From NCBI GenBank assembly GCA_031257565.1, contig JAIROL010000226.1:1-45490 (forward strand): DNA of 45,490 nucleotides. Reading direction: 5' to 3'. Of the stretch, positions 34,903-42,913 are shown one piece after another. The translations under genes were made by a program, and so were the position numbers. The DNA is from Tannerella sp. GTDB lineage: Bacteria; Bacteroidota; Bacteroidia; Bacteroidales; Tannerellaceae. Under the pieces are notes generated by a model that had not been told where the DNA came from, made no database searches, and saw only the letters and a list, made by a program, of their open reading frames with translations. Numbering within the stretch: position 1 is the stretch's first letter; every line of letters begins with the position of its first letter.

Positions 34903-35712
34903 ATGAAAAAAGTTGTACTATTAACATGCGTGATGATGACGTTGTTTTCTTCGTGCGGAGAATATAACAAATTGCTGAAAACCCAGGATGCGGACCTGAA
35001 GTATTCGTATGCCAAGAAGTATTATAATCAGAAAAAATACGTGAGATCAGCTACATTGCTGGAGGAAGTGGTACAGTATTTCCGGGGACGTACAGAAGCG
35101 GAAGAGTCATTGTACCTGCTGGCCCAGAGTTACTATGGACAAAAAGACTATACGACGGCGTCCGAATATTTCAAAACGTATTACAACACTTATCCGAAAG
35201 GCGAATTTGCCGAACTTGCACGATATTACGGCGCTTACGGATTGTATCTCGACTCGCCCGACCCACGTCTTGACCAGACGCAGAGCTATGAGTCCATCAG
35301 CCAGTTTTTGCTTTACCTGGAATATTATCCGCAGAGCGAACGTGCGAAAGAAGCCCAGGATATCTTGTTCGAACTTCAGGAAAAACTGGCATATAAGGAA
35401 TACCTTGCAGCGAAATTGTATTATAACCTCGGAACATACATGGGGAATAATTACAGGGCATGCGTCGTTACAGCCGAGAATGTGCTGAAGAGTTATCCGG
35501 ATACGAAATACCGCGAGGATCTGGTCTATCTGATGATCAGCTCGAAATATGAACTGGCCATTGTCAGTATAGATGAACGCCTGCAGGGACGTTACCGTGA
35601 TGTGGTCGACGAATATTATAATTACATGAACGAATTTCCGGAAGGAAAATACGTAAAACAAGTAACGAAATTTTTCGATTACGCAAATAATAAAATAGAA
35701 AAGAATTATTAA
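34903..35712 (+). CDS. bamD: Outer membrane assembly lipoprotein BamD
   Basis: BamD is the essential lipoprotein of the BAM complex that inserts outer-membrane proteins. The 269-residue protein has a lipoprotein signal peptide with lipobox LFSSC (cysteine 18), followed by TPR-type repeats (KYSYAKKYYNQKKYVRSATL; SYYGQKDYTTASEYFKTYYN; GEFAELARYYGAYGLYLDSP). Length and repeat pattern are normal for Bacteroidales BamD. It heads a probable operon with rpoZ and the DUF4293 gene. Confidence 0.92.
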   Translation: MKKVVLLTCVMMTLFSSCGEYNKLLKTQDADLKYSYAKKYYNQKKYVRSATLLEEVVQYFRGRTEAEESLYLLAQSYYGQKDYTTASEYFKTYYNTYPKGEFAELARYYGAYGLYLDSPDPRLDQTQSYESISQFLLYLEYYPQSERAKEAQDILFELQEKLAYKEYLAAKLYYNLGTYMGNNYRACVVTAENVLKSYPDTKYREDLVYLMISSKYELAIVSIDERLQGRYRDVVDEYYNYMNEFPEGKYVKQVTKFFDYANNKIEKNY

Positions 35713-35731
35713 AATATATAGTTATAAAAAT

Positions 35732-36064
35732 ATGGATTATCGTAAATCAAAAGCTCCGACAAACACTGTTTCACGCGACATGAGTAGAATGTGGGAAGAC
35801 ACCGGCAATATTTATGAATCGGTAGCTATTATCGCAAAACGCTCGAATCAGATTGCTGCGGATATGAAGCACGACCTCGATAAAAAATTACAGGAATTTG
35901 CTTCATACAACGACAGTCTGGAGGAAGTGTTCGAAAACCGCGAGCAGATAGAAATATCACGTTATTACGAAAAGCTGCCGAAATCAACCCTTATCGCAAC
36001 AAAAGAATACGAAGACGGAGAAATATACTGGAAAAATCCAATAAAGAAGGATCTCCAGGGATAG
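35732..36064 (+). CDS. rpoZ: RNA polymerase omega subunit, Rpb6 type
   Basis: Omega binds the beta' subunit and helps assemble RNA polymerase. The 110-residue protein has the Bacteroidota Rpb6-like pattern: NIYESVAIIAKRSNQIAADM near the N-terminus and a variable tail ending with IYWKNPIKKDLQG. It follows bamD by 19 bases, the standard order in Bacteroidales. Confidence 0.9.
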   Translation: MDYRKSKAPTNTVSRDMSRMWEDTGNIYESVAIIAKRSNQIAADMKHDLDKKLQEFASYNDSLEEVFENREQIEISRYYEKLPKSTLIATKEYEDGEIYWKNPIKKDLQG

Positions 36065-36101
36065 TATCTCGACGTAAAAAATCCGATAAAACTTTATATC
36101 T

Positions 36102-36569
36102 ATGATACAACGCATACAGACGGTTTACCTGTTAATTGTGGCGGGCTTGTTTATTGCCCTGATGTTCCTGCCGTTGGCCATGTTGCAAACAGACAGCGCT
36201 ATCTATATGTTCGGAGTAGCGGGAGTTTCAACGACGACGCAACCGCCGGAGCTGATTTACCCGACATGGGCGCTTATGGCGATAGCCGCTATTATCATAC
36301 TGTTATCATTTGCCATTATATTTATGTACAAAAAACGTGTGATGCAAATACGCATATGCGTGTTTAACGCCCTGTTGACGATTGGGTTCTGCGCTTTGTT
36401 CGGCTTTTATCTATGGCAGATCAAAAGTTCTCCCGAGTTATCCCTCATTCGTATAAGCCTCCGTTTCTGGGCGTCGTTTCCGGTTATCGCTCCGATCTTC
36501 CTTTATCTGGCGATCCGTAACATTGGGGCTGATGAAGCGCTGGTCCGTTCGCTGGAAAGACTCAGGTAA
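36102..36569 (+). CDS. DUF4293 membrane protein
   Basis: This protein of 155 residues has four hydrophobic segments, the first near the N-terminus (TVYLLIVAGLFIALMFLPLA). It matches DUF4293, a Bacteroidota-specific family of unknown function that regularly follows rpoZ. The spacing to rpoZ is 37 bases. Confidence 0.85.
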   Translation: MIQRIQTVYLLIVAGLFIALMFLPLAMLQTDSAIYMFGVAGVSTTTQPPELIYPTWALMAIAAIIILLSFAIIFMYKKRVMQIRICVFNALLTIGFCALFGFYLWQIKSSPELSLIRISLRFWASFPVIAPIFLYLAIRNIGADEALVRSLERLR

Positions 36570-36583
36570 AATTTTAGCCGTTC

Positions 36584-36700
36584 CCATGAGATAAACGCCT
36601 ACAGTAAGACTCCCTACTTTTACTACTTACTACTCACTACTCACTACTTCCTACTCCCTGCTTCCCCATATTTCCCATGAGATAAATGCCTGCAGTAAGA
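36584..36700. repeat. Imperfect direct repeat of the aroE 3' end
   Basis: CCCATGAGATAAACGCCTAC, continuing AGTAAGA (36585-36611), is repeated as CCCATGAGATAAATGCCTGC, continuing AGTAAGA (36674-36700), two mismatches over 27 bases. The second copy is the coding end of aroE (minus strand, reading LLLQAFISWE). Between them is a CTACT/CACTACT-rich simple stretch. Confidence 0.8.
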
Positions 36701-37406
36701 GCATTTCGAGTCCGTTTTTTACGACGGCCCCGCGTTCTTTCCCTTTTTTCATAAACAGGGTCTCATCAGGATTGTAGATCAAATCATAAAGTATATGACC
36801 GGGAGTCAGGTATTGATAAAGTATCTTCGGGCAAGCGTCCGTTTTAGGATACATGCCTAAAGGAGTGGTATTTACAATAACCGTGTAGTTTTCCATCGTG
36901 TTCTGTGTAATCTCGTCATAAGTGATGCAGAACTCTTTCTGTGTACGCGAAACAAAGATGGAGTCAAGCCCCAGTTGTTTAAGTCCGTGGAATATTGCTT
37001 TCGAAGCGCCTCCCGTACCAAGTATAAGCGCTTTCCGGTGCGTGTTGTTCAGTATCGGTTCTATGGATTGTTTGAAACCGGCGATATCCGAGTTATGTCC
37101 CTCCAGATTAAGTTTGCCGAACAAGCCGCTCCTCTTGAACTTGATCACGTTGACGGCCCCGATATTCCGGGCATTATCGGATATGCTGTCCAGCAATGGG
37201 ATCACATCCATTTTATAGGGGAGCGTCACATTAAGCCCGCATAAATCCGGATTTTCACGCAGCACGTATTTCAATTCCTTTACATCCTTGATTTCAAAAT
37301 TAATATACTCTGCGTCAATATTTTCCGATGAAAATTTATTATTAAAAAAATCTTTTGAAAATGAATGTCCCAAAGGGTAGCCGATCAATCCGTATTTCTT
37401 TTTCAT
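36651..37406 (-). CDS. aroE: Shikimate dehydrogenase
   Basis: AroE reduces 3-dehydroshikimate to shikimate with NADPH in aromatic amino acid synthesis. The 251-residue protein has the substrate site motif (YPLGHSFSKDFFN), the catalytic lysine in NVTLPYKMDVIPLLD, the nucleotide-binding GTGGASKAIFHGL (about 132-144) and NTTPLGMYP. Its end lies in a repeated sequence (36584-36700), so its last residues may have been altered by duplication. The gene follows purC by 6 bases. Confidence 0.94.
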   Translation of the reverse strand: MKKKYGLIGYPLGHSFSKDFFNNKFSSENIDAEYINFEIKDVKELKYVLRENPDLCGLNVTLPYKMDVIPLLDSISDNARNIGAVNVIKFKRSGLFGKLNLEGHNSDIAGFKQSIEPILNNTHRKALILGTGGASKAIFHGLKQLGLDSIFVSRTQKEFCITYDEITQNTMENYTVIVNTTPLGMYPKTDACPKILYQYLTPGHILYDLIYNPDETLFMKKGKERGAVVKNGLEMLLLQAFISWEIWGSRE

Positions 37407-37412
37407 ATCGCA

Positions 37413-38345
37413 TTATTTGTCGTCCAGGAATGTTGTCACATTCTTTTTGATACGCGCAGCTATATCTTCCCCTTCGCTTTTAACGAATTTTTCGCCGGTG
37501 ATGCGTTCGAAAAGTTCGACGTACCTGTTTGTTATGCTTTCAACAATAGCCGGCGTCATTTCCGGCGCCCGTTGTCCTGCTTTTCCCTGAAAACCGTTAT
37601 CCATCAGCCATTCACGAACAAACTCTTTGGACAATTGTTTTTGCGGTTCGCTTTTTTCGAAACGTTCTTTGTATCCTTCCGAATAGAAATAACGCGATGA
37701 GTCCGGCGTATGGATTTCATCCATCAGGTAGATCGTTCCGTTATGCTTTCCGAATTCATATTTCGTATCCACGAGGATCAGTCCGCGTTCTGCGGCTATC
37801 TCCGTACCTCGTTTAAAAAGTCTGAGCGTATATTTTTCAAGAACCTCATAATCTTCGGGCGATACAAGTCCCTGCGCGATGATCTCCTCTTTTGAAATAT
37901 CCTCGTCATGAGCGCCCTGTTCCGCTTTGGTCGTAGGCGTCACAATCGGTTCCGGAAACTTTTCATTTTCACGCATGCCGTCGGGAATCTTCACTCCGCA
38001 GATCTCTCGCGCGCCGTTTTTATAGGAACGCCAGGCGCTTCCGCACAGGTAGCCGCGTACAATCATTTCGACGGGAAATCCTTCACAACGAACGCCGACG
38101 GTAACCATCGGATCCGGCGTCGCCAGTTTCCAGTTTGGGCATATATCCCGGGTAGCGTCCAGAAACTTAGCCGCTATCTGGTTCAGCATCTGTCCTTTAT
38201 AAGGAATACCTTCGGGCAGCACGACGTCAAATGCCGATATACGGTCTGTTGCCACCATGACTAATTTTTCGTCGTTGATGTTGTAAACGTCGCGTACTTT
38301 ACCGTGGTAAACGCTTTTTTGTTTCGGAAAATAGAAATCAGTCAT
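37413..38345 (-). CDS. purC: SAICAR synthase
   Basis: PurC joins CAIR and aspartate with ATP in purine synthesis. The 310-residue protein has [40 protein letters not shown] and the [12 protein letters not shown]...[12 protein letters not shown] region. I chose ATG 38345 ([11 protein letters not shown]), since the ATGACTGA overlap with the phoH stop (38340-38338) points to coupling. A start at 38360 would add five residues. Confidence 0.95.
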   Translation of the reverse strand: MTDFYFPKQKSVYHGKVRDVYNINDEKLVMVATDRISAFDVVLPEGIPYKGQMLNQIAAKFLDATRDICPNWKLATPDPMVTVGVRCEGFPVEMIVRGYLCGSAWRSYKNGAREICGVKIPDGMRENEKFPEPIVTPTTKAEQGAHDEDISKEEIIAQGLVSPEDYEVLEKYTLRLFKRGTEIAAERGLILVDTKYEFGKHNGTIYLMDEIHTPDSSRYFYSEGYKERFEKSEPQKQLSKEFVREWLMDNGFQGKAGQRAPEMTPAIVESITNRYVELFERITGEKFVKSEGEDIAARIKKNVTTFLDDK

Positions 38346-39330
38346 TGTTAACGCTTTCATTGCTATTTTGTTTTAGAGTTTTTAGTTCCGTGTCTTTTTT
38401 CTCCTTCTTTTCGTATGCCTCGACAATCCGTTGTACGAGCTTATGGCGAACGATATCCTTTTTCTCGAACCGGATGCGTCCGATACCGGATACATGTTCG
38501 AGTATTTCCATGGCCTGCACAAGTCCCGACTTTACTGTCGGCGGCAGGTCTATCTGCGTCACATCGCCTGTTACGATCATTTTGGCGTTTGTACCAAGTC
38601 GCGTCAGGAACATTTTTATCTGGTGGGTCGTCGTATTCTGCGCCTCGTCGAGAATGATAATGGCGTCGTTCAGCGTACGTCCGCGCATAAATGCGAGCGG
38701 AGCGATCTGAATTGTATTGTTTTCCATATATTCTTTCAGTTTGGCCGCCGGAATCATTTCCTGAAGGGCGTCGTACAACGGCTGAAGATACGGATCCAGC
38801 TTGTCTTTCATTTCTCCGGGCAGGAAACCCAGTTTTTCTCCCGCTTCCACAGCCGGGCGGCTCAGGATCAGGCGGCGCGCCTGTTTGTTTTTCAACGCCC
38901 TGACAGCCAGCGCTATCGCGACGTAAGTTTTACCCGAACCCGCAGGACCTACGGCAAAAACCAGGTCATTATCGTCAAAGCTCCTGACAAGCTTCTGCTG
39001 GTTTTCGGAACGCGCCGTGATTGCTTTGCCGTTCATTCCGTATATAATAAGGTTGGCCTGCTTTTCAAACTCGATCCTTTCGCCTTTGATGATGCCGAGT
39101 ATGATCTCTTCGGTAAGAGAATTATACGATTCGCAGTATTTCTCTATTTCGCGTATCTTTTTCAGAAATTCTTCCGACTCGTCGGCTTCCCCGATTACTT
39201 TCATGACATTACCACGCGCTACGATCCGTAGCTTCGGAAACAGATTCTTAATAAGCTGCAGGTGGGAATTGTTGACGCCATAGAATGTCAGCGGATCCAC
39301 GCTTTCTAATATATATATTCTTTCTATCAT
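38338..39330 (-). CDS. PhoH-family ATPase
   Basis: The 330-residue protein matches the PhoH family: an N-terminal KH-like part ([20 protein letters not shown]) and a P-loop domain with [19 protein letters not shown] (about 150), the [19 protein letters not shown] Walker B region and GDVTQIDLP. PhoH ATPases are linked to phosphate starvation and RNA metabolism, and this form (PhoL-like) is the housekeeping type. ATG 39330 gives [10 protein letters not shown], and the frame upstream is open into the promoter. It heads the phoH-purC-aroE operon. Confidence 0.92.
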   Translation of the reverse strand: MIERIYILESVDPLTFYGVNNSHLQLIKNLFPKLRIVARGNVMKVIGEADESEEFLKKIREIEKYCESYNSLTEEIILGIIKGERIEFEKQANLIIYGMNGKAITARSENQQKLVRSFDDNDLVFAVGPAGSGKTYVAIALAVRALKNKQARRLILSRPAVEAGEKLGFLPGEMKDKLDPYLQPLYDALQEMIPAAKLKEYMENNTIQIAPLAFMRGRTLNDAIIILDEAQNTTTHQIKMFLTRLGTNAKMIVTGDVTQIDLPPTVKSGLVQAMEILEHVSGIGRIRFEKKDIVRHKLVQRIVEAYEKKEKKDTELKTLKQNSNESVNND

Positions 39331-39343
39331 AATATGGGACAAA

Positions 39344-39366
39344 TGTAGTGCAAATCGAATACAATA
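39344..39366. repeat. Left copy of a 23-bp direct repeat flanking AbiE
   Basis: Positions 39344-39366 are identical to 41235-41257 over 23 bases (begins TGTAGTGCAAATCG, ends ATACAATA). This copy is part of the phoH promoter. Confidence 0.9.
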
Positions 39367-39392
39367 CAAAATAAGCTTGCTTATTTTTATTG
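39344..39392 (-). promoter_or_regulatory. phoH promoter with palindromic -33 region
   Basis: On the minus strand the -7 box TACATTTG is preceded by TTTTG with a 19-base spacer. The -33 box is part of a perfect 9-bp inverted repeat, AAAATAAGC and GCTTATTTT around TT (39368-39387), with CAATA and TATTG outside. The ftsY promoter has the same element. Confidence 0.65.
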
Positions 39393-39425
39393 TTGAGATG
39401 CAGCCTGCATTCAACGAAGTTAAAT

Positions 39426-40424
39426 CTACATACCTCTGTATTTTTCATCAAACCGCCATAAAGGTTGTTGCAATAACTTGATGTTTTGAATGACTTCATC
39501 TAATGCCGGTAAAGCGCTTGCTTCAAACATTAATTGCCTCAACTCGCTATTGTACGCACGATAAATAGCGGGCAGATTCAATGTTTGCTCTGTCTCGGCA
39601 AATATTTTTGTCTTGGAAATGGGTTGATGGGATTGTGAATTTTTGTACAATCCATCTTCGCCGGTTACACGCTGCATGGCTTCCGTAAATTCATCGGATT
39701 GAATAAAATTCCGGTATTCCGAAACATTCAGTAGCCGGTAAATATCATACACGTCCCGGATATGTTTGGCGATGAGCATCCCATAATCATCATTATACGA
39801 CAGTCTTGTCAATCTCGAAATCTTGTCGCACAACGTTCGCTTCGGGTCTATCGTCTGAACTTCAAAAGCATCAAGTCCGAAATTGGCTAAAATATCGTTG
39901 CGTCCTGCTGTTTGCAGGTATTTGGCAATAACCGGCTGTATCTGTCGCTTTTGCATAGGGTAATACATCGTCAATTTGTCTTCCAATGTACAGCATTTGA
40001 TTTCCACTTCCGGATTTTCTTTCAATCCGGCGCTTTCGTAATGCGTGTCATACGAAAGAGCCAGTTTGCGGAAGTCACCTCCGGTTTTGGACAATCCCTC
40101 CATATACATTTCCTTGTTGTTTTCGATGACAAAATGCGAAATATGACGAGTCAATGTTTTTTCTGCCTGTTTGGAAGAAACCGGGTTTCCGGAGAAGACA
40201 AAAATATCCAAATCTTCTGAAAATCTATTGATTATATTGTATGCCTTGGAAAGCGAAGTCCCACCCTTAAAGTAAATCCTGCCTGAAAAATCGGAAAATA
40301 CCAATTCCTTGAGTATCTTGGATACCCAATAATCTTTCTCGACATGCGACTGTTCATATCCGAAATGGTTGGACGTCAATTCAACCAATTCTTTGAAAGC
40401 ATCACCGTGTAAATGTAAATTCAT
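39426..40424 (-). CDS. AbiEii/AbiGii-type nucleotidyltransferase toxin
   Basis: AbiEii toxins are DNA-polymerase-beta-like nucleotidyltransferases of type IV toxin-antitoxin systems that protect against phage by abortive infection. The 332-residue protein has the core motif G-G-T-S-L-S-K with DLD (FKGGTSLSKAYNIINRFSED, then LDIFV), the later KLTMYYPMQKRQ region and KRTLCDKISRLT. The antitoxin gene lies upstream on the same strand with 9 bases between. The gene is intact. Its GC content is lower than that of phoH. Confidence 0.9.
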   Translation of the reverse strand: MNLHLHGDAFKELVELTSNHFGYEQSHVEKDYWVSKILKELVFSDFSGRIYFKGGTSLSKAYNIINRFSEDLDIFVFSGNPVSSKQAEKTLTRHISHFVIENNKEMYMEGLSKTGGDFRKLALSYDTHYESAGLKENPEVEIKCCTLEDKLTMYYPMQKRQIQPVIAKYLQTAGRNDILANFGLDAFEVQTIDPKRTLCDKISRLTRLSYNDDYGMLIAKHIRDVYDIYRLLNVSEYRNFIQSDEFTEAMQRVTGEDGLYKNSQSHQPISKTKIFAETEQTLNLPAIYRAYNSELRQLMFEASALPALDEVIQNIKLLQQPLWRFDEKYRGM

Positions 40425-40433
40425 ACATGCAGA

Positions 40434-41129
40434 TTATTTATATGGAAAATCAAACCGTGTTGTCGGGCAAAGGGTGGCTGCAAGTTGTTTCTCCAAATCC
40501 CTATTATCGTTTTCGTGTAACATGCAGCCAAGTATTTTCCTGACCCTCGGCGGATAATTTCTCGACAAAGAGACTGCTCTTTCGAGGTTTGCATGTTCCA
40601 GTGACGAGACATGCAACTTGAAAATTCTCTCATAAGCCGCTTGAGGACTTGTACCGGGTATGTGGCGACAATCTTTGATTGCATCCAAAATCCGTATGAG
40701 ATGTAATGTTTTACTGTCGTCGGGAACATCTACATACGCTTTTACACACTCGACGGACAATCTTTCAAACCTGAACGCACGTACCGGATAATGGACGGCG
40801 ATGGTAATTACCGACGGGACTTGCTCCGTCAATGACATTTTATTATAAATGTATGCACCCGTCAAATAACCGTTCAATTTACCGGTCAGGTAATTTAACT
40901 GTTCATCCTGATAAACGGGAAGATTTCCCAAACCCAGACTTGACGGTTTGGGTTTGTAGTATGCCCCTTTTTCAATCCGGATTAATTTATTTGCTTTGGA
41001 TAATTCGGAAAGGACTACCGCTACATTGGCAAACTTGGACAATGGAAAAGCCAAGTCTTTGAACGTGAATATTTTACCTTCTGGAATCCGGTCTATTTGC
41101 CTTTGTATGTCCGATTTAAATGACTGCAT
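40434..41129 (-). CDS. AbiEi-type antitoxin (DUF6088-like)
   Basis: The 231-residue protein has an N-terminal winged-helix part (MQSFKSDIQRQIDRIPEGKI, then FTFKDLAFPLSKFANVAVVL) and a C-terminal AbiEi-like region (GYLTGAYIYNKMSLTEQVPS). AbiEi antitoxins repress their own operon and neutralise AbiEii without direct binding. The frame is open to 41150, but the -7 box overlaps that part, so ATG 41129 is the better start. The operator-like palindrome upstream fits autoregulation. Confidence 0.85.
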   Translation of the reverse strand: MQSFKSDIQRQIDRIPEGKIFTFKDLAFPLSKFANVAVVLSELSKANKLIRIEKGAYYKPKPSSLGLGNLPVYQDEQLNYLTGKLNGYLTGAYIYNKMSLTEQVPSVITIAVHYPVRAFRFERLSVECVKAYVDVPDDSKTLHLIRILDAIKDCRHIPGTSPQAAYERIFKLHVSSLEHANLERAVSLSRNYPPRVRKILGCMLHENDNRDLEKQLAATLCPTTRFDFPYK

Positions 41130-41148
41130 AAACTGAATTTTTTTCTGC

Positions 41149-41190
41149 AAAGATACGAATTAATTATGTATTTACATGTAAATACATAAT
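41149..41190 (-). promoter_or_regulatory. AbiE promoter with a 28-bp perfect palindrome
   Basis: On the minus strand the -7 box TATCTTTG (41156-41149) lies 20 bases before ATG 41129. Positions 41163-41190 form a perfect 28-bp palindrome (arm ATTATGTATTTACA) covering the -33 position. This is the expected place for an AbiEi-type autoregulatory operator. Confidence 0.75.
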
Positions 41191-41234
41191 ATTTTCAGTT
41201 ATATACTCTAACTGCTTGACCTTTGAATAATTGG

Positions 41235-41257
41235 TGTAGTGCAAATCGAATACAATA
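41235..41257. repeat. Right copy of a 23-bp direct repeat flanking AbiE
   Basis: Identical to 39344-39366 over 23 bases. It lies upstream of the AbiE promoter and before a truncated ATPase gene, outside any coding region. Confidence 0.9.
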
Positions 41258-41331
41258 AAATCCGAAAATTTATTATATTTTACGGATTGAATTCCAAATT
41301 TATTGTATTTTTGCAGTATAATAAAGTTGTT

Positions 41332-41496
41332 ATGATACATAGAATATTAGAAAATACGGTTCGAGATAAGTTGAACACAGGTAAAGCAATCATATTGACG
41401 GGAGCCGGACAGGTGGGAAAAACAACTTTGGTCAAAGAACTTTTTAAAGGTTCTTCTGTTGTTTCTCCTGATAATATGGAAGAGTTTTTATTGTGA
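41332..41496 (+). pseudogene. Truncated AAA-type ATPase (DUF4143 family start)
   Basis: Fifty-four codons remain: MIHRILENTVRDKLNTGKAI, then ILTGAGQVGKTTLVKELFKG. Family members are about 370-400 residues with P-loop GxRQVGKTT. Here the arginine is a glycine (GAGQVGKTT). The frame ends at a TGA (41494-41496), and only 92 bases remain before the convergent permease gene. A -7 box TATTTTTG is at 41306-41313. I call it a dead remnant. The gap 41497-41588 shows no other gene. Confidence 0.75.
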
Positions 41497-41588
41497 CGGC
41501 GATTATGAGTTTTACTCGTCTGTCAAGTATTTTTTTAACTAATAAGAGCGTTCCCGGGAGAAATTCAAAGAAATTGAACGTATTGTTT

Positions 41589-42845
41589 TTATTCAAATTT
41601 TATAGACTTTGCCGGTTCTATTTTTGAAATAAAATACGACGGCGCAATCATCATAAGCAGCGATACGGCAAGGGAACCGATATTGATAAGAAGCAGGGAT
41701 ACCCAGTTCAGGTCAATGGGAACGGAATCCAGATAGTACGTTTCCGGATCGAGTTTCAACCAGTGGAAATGAGATTGTAAAAAACATAACGACACGCCGA
41801 TCACATTTCCCCAGAACATTCCTTTCACGATCATGAAAAACGATACGTAGAGGAACACTTTCCGTATGCTGTAATTATTTTCGCCGAGCGCTTTCAGTAT
41901 GCCGATCATGTTGGTTCGCTCGAGGATGATAATCAGAAGTCCGGAGATCATGGTAAAGCCGGAGACAAGGATCATCAATATCAGAATGATTGCCACATTC
42001 GAATCCAGAATACCGAGCCAGTTGAAAATCATCGGATTGAGTTCCTTGATGGAACGTATATAATAGATGTTACCCAGACGGTCTTTCTTGTCGATAAGCG
42101 AGAAATACAATTCCTCCGTCAGTTCGTCGAGACGGTTGTAATTATCAATGAAGATCCCTACTCCGCTGGCCATATTCTCCTCCCATCCGTTGATCCGGCG
42201 TATTTGCTTGACGTCGCAGAAAGCAAAAAGCTTGTCATAATCGGAGAATCCGGTATCATAGATGCCTGCGATGTAAAATTTGCGCATTCGTACATCCTGG
42301 TTATTTACATAAAAACAGGCGACAAACGAGTCGCCGCACCCAAGATGCAGCATTTTGGCCATATGGCGTGATATCAGCGCCTGATTACTGATTTTTATCG
42401 AATCGATACGGATCATTTGTCCCTCTACCAGATGGTTTCCCAGAAACGTCGTATCAAAATCGGCGTCCACTCCTTTCATCACGATTCCCTGAAAATCAGT
42501 TTCCGTTTTAATGATACCCGGCTTGGTAGCAAAAACCTCTATGTGACGTACTCCCTCTGTACGCATGAGCGCATCGCGGAGCGAGTCGCCGATGGCGATA
42601 GGGACCGCTTCGTAGGAGATATTATTATCGAAGTTTGCCAGTTGGATATGCGCTCCGAAGCCGATGACTTTATTACGAACCTCTTTTTTGAAACCGACAA
42701 CGATGGCTACCGACACGATCATCACTGCCAGTCCGATCGCAATTCCGGCTATGGCGATGCGGACGACCGGAGGCGTCGCTCGTTTGTTGTCGCCTTTCTC
42801 TTTGGAAAAATGAATCCTTTTTGCTAAGAAAAATTCAAAGTTCAT
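41589..42845 (-). CDS. FtsX/LolE-like ABC transporter permease
   Basis: The 418-residue protein has a first membrane helix (about 36-57, VRIAIAGIAIGLAVMIVSVA), a large periplasmic MacB-like domain (about 60-270) and three C-terminal helices of the FtsX type (LVSGFTMISGLLIIILERTN). Such permeases release outer-membrane lipoproteins (LolE/LolC) or export other cargo with a separate ATPase. No ATPase gene is next to it. I chose ATG 42845 (MNFEFFLAKRI). Confidence 0.88.
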   Translation of the reverse strand: MNFEFFLAKRIHFSKEKGDNKRATPPVVRIAIAGIAIGLAVMIVSVAIVVGFKKEVRNKVIGFGAHIQLANFDNNISYEAVPIAIGDSLRDALMRTEGVRHIEVFATKPGIIKTETDFQGIVMKGVDADFDTTFLGNHLVEGQMIRIDSIKISNQALISRHMAKMLHLGCGDSFVACFYVNNQDVRMRKFYIAGIYDTGFSDYDKLFAFCDVKQIRRINGWEENMASGVGIFIDNYNRLDELTEELYFSLIDKKDRLGNIYYIRSIKELNPMIFNWLGILDSNVAIILILMILVSGFTMISGLLIIILERTNMIGILKALGENNYSIRKVFLYVSFFMIVKGMFWGNVIGVSLCFLQSHFHWLKLDPETYYLDSVPIDLNWVSLLLINIGSLAVSLLMMIAPSYFISKIEPAKSIKFE

Positions 42846-42913
42846 GTTAAAACAGTCCATCACGCGAGGTCGTTCGTTTTCGGCGCTTCGCTCTCTTTAT
42901 TTTTAATATTTAA

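Noticed and set aside
36611-36660. CTACT-rich stretch as a terminator between DUF4293 and aroE
   Set aside because: The sequence is a simple repeat with no stem and no T run, so it does not form a standard terminator.
41235-41257. Right 23-bp repeat as the AbiE promoter
   Set aside because: AbiE has a better -7 box (41149-41156) close to its start. The repeat at 41235 has lost the TTTG end of the -7 box (TACACCAA).
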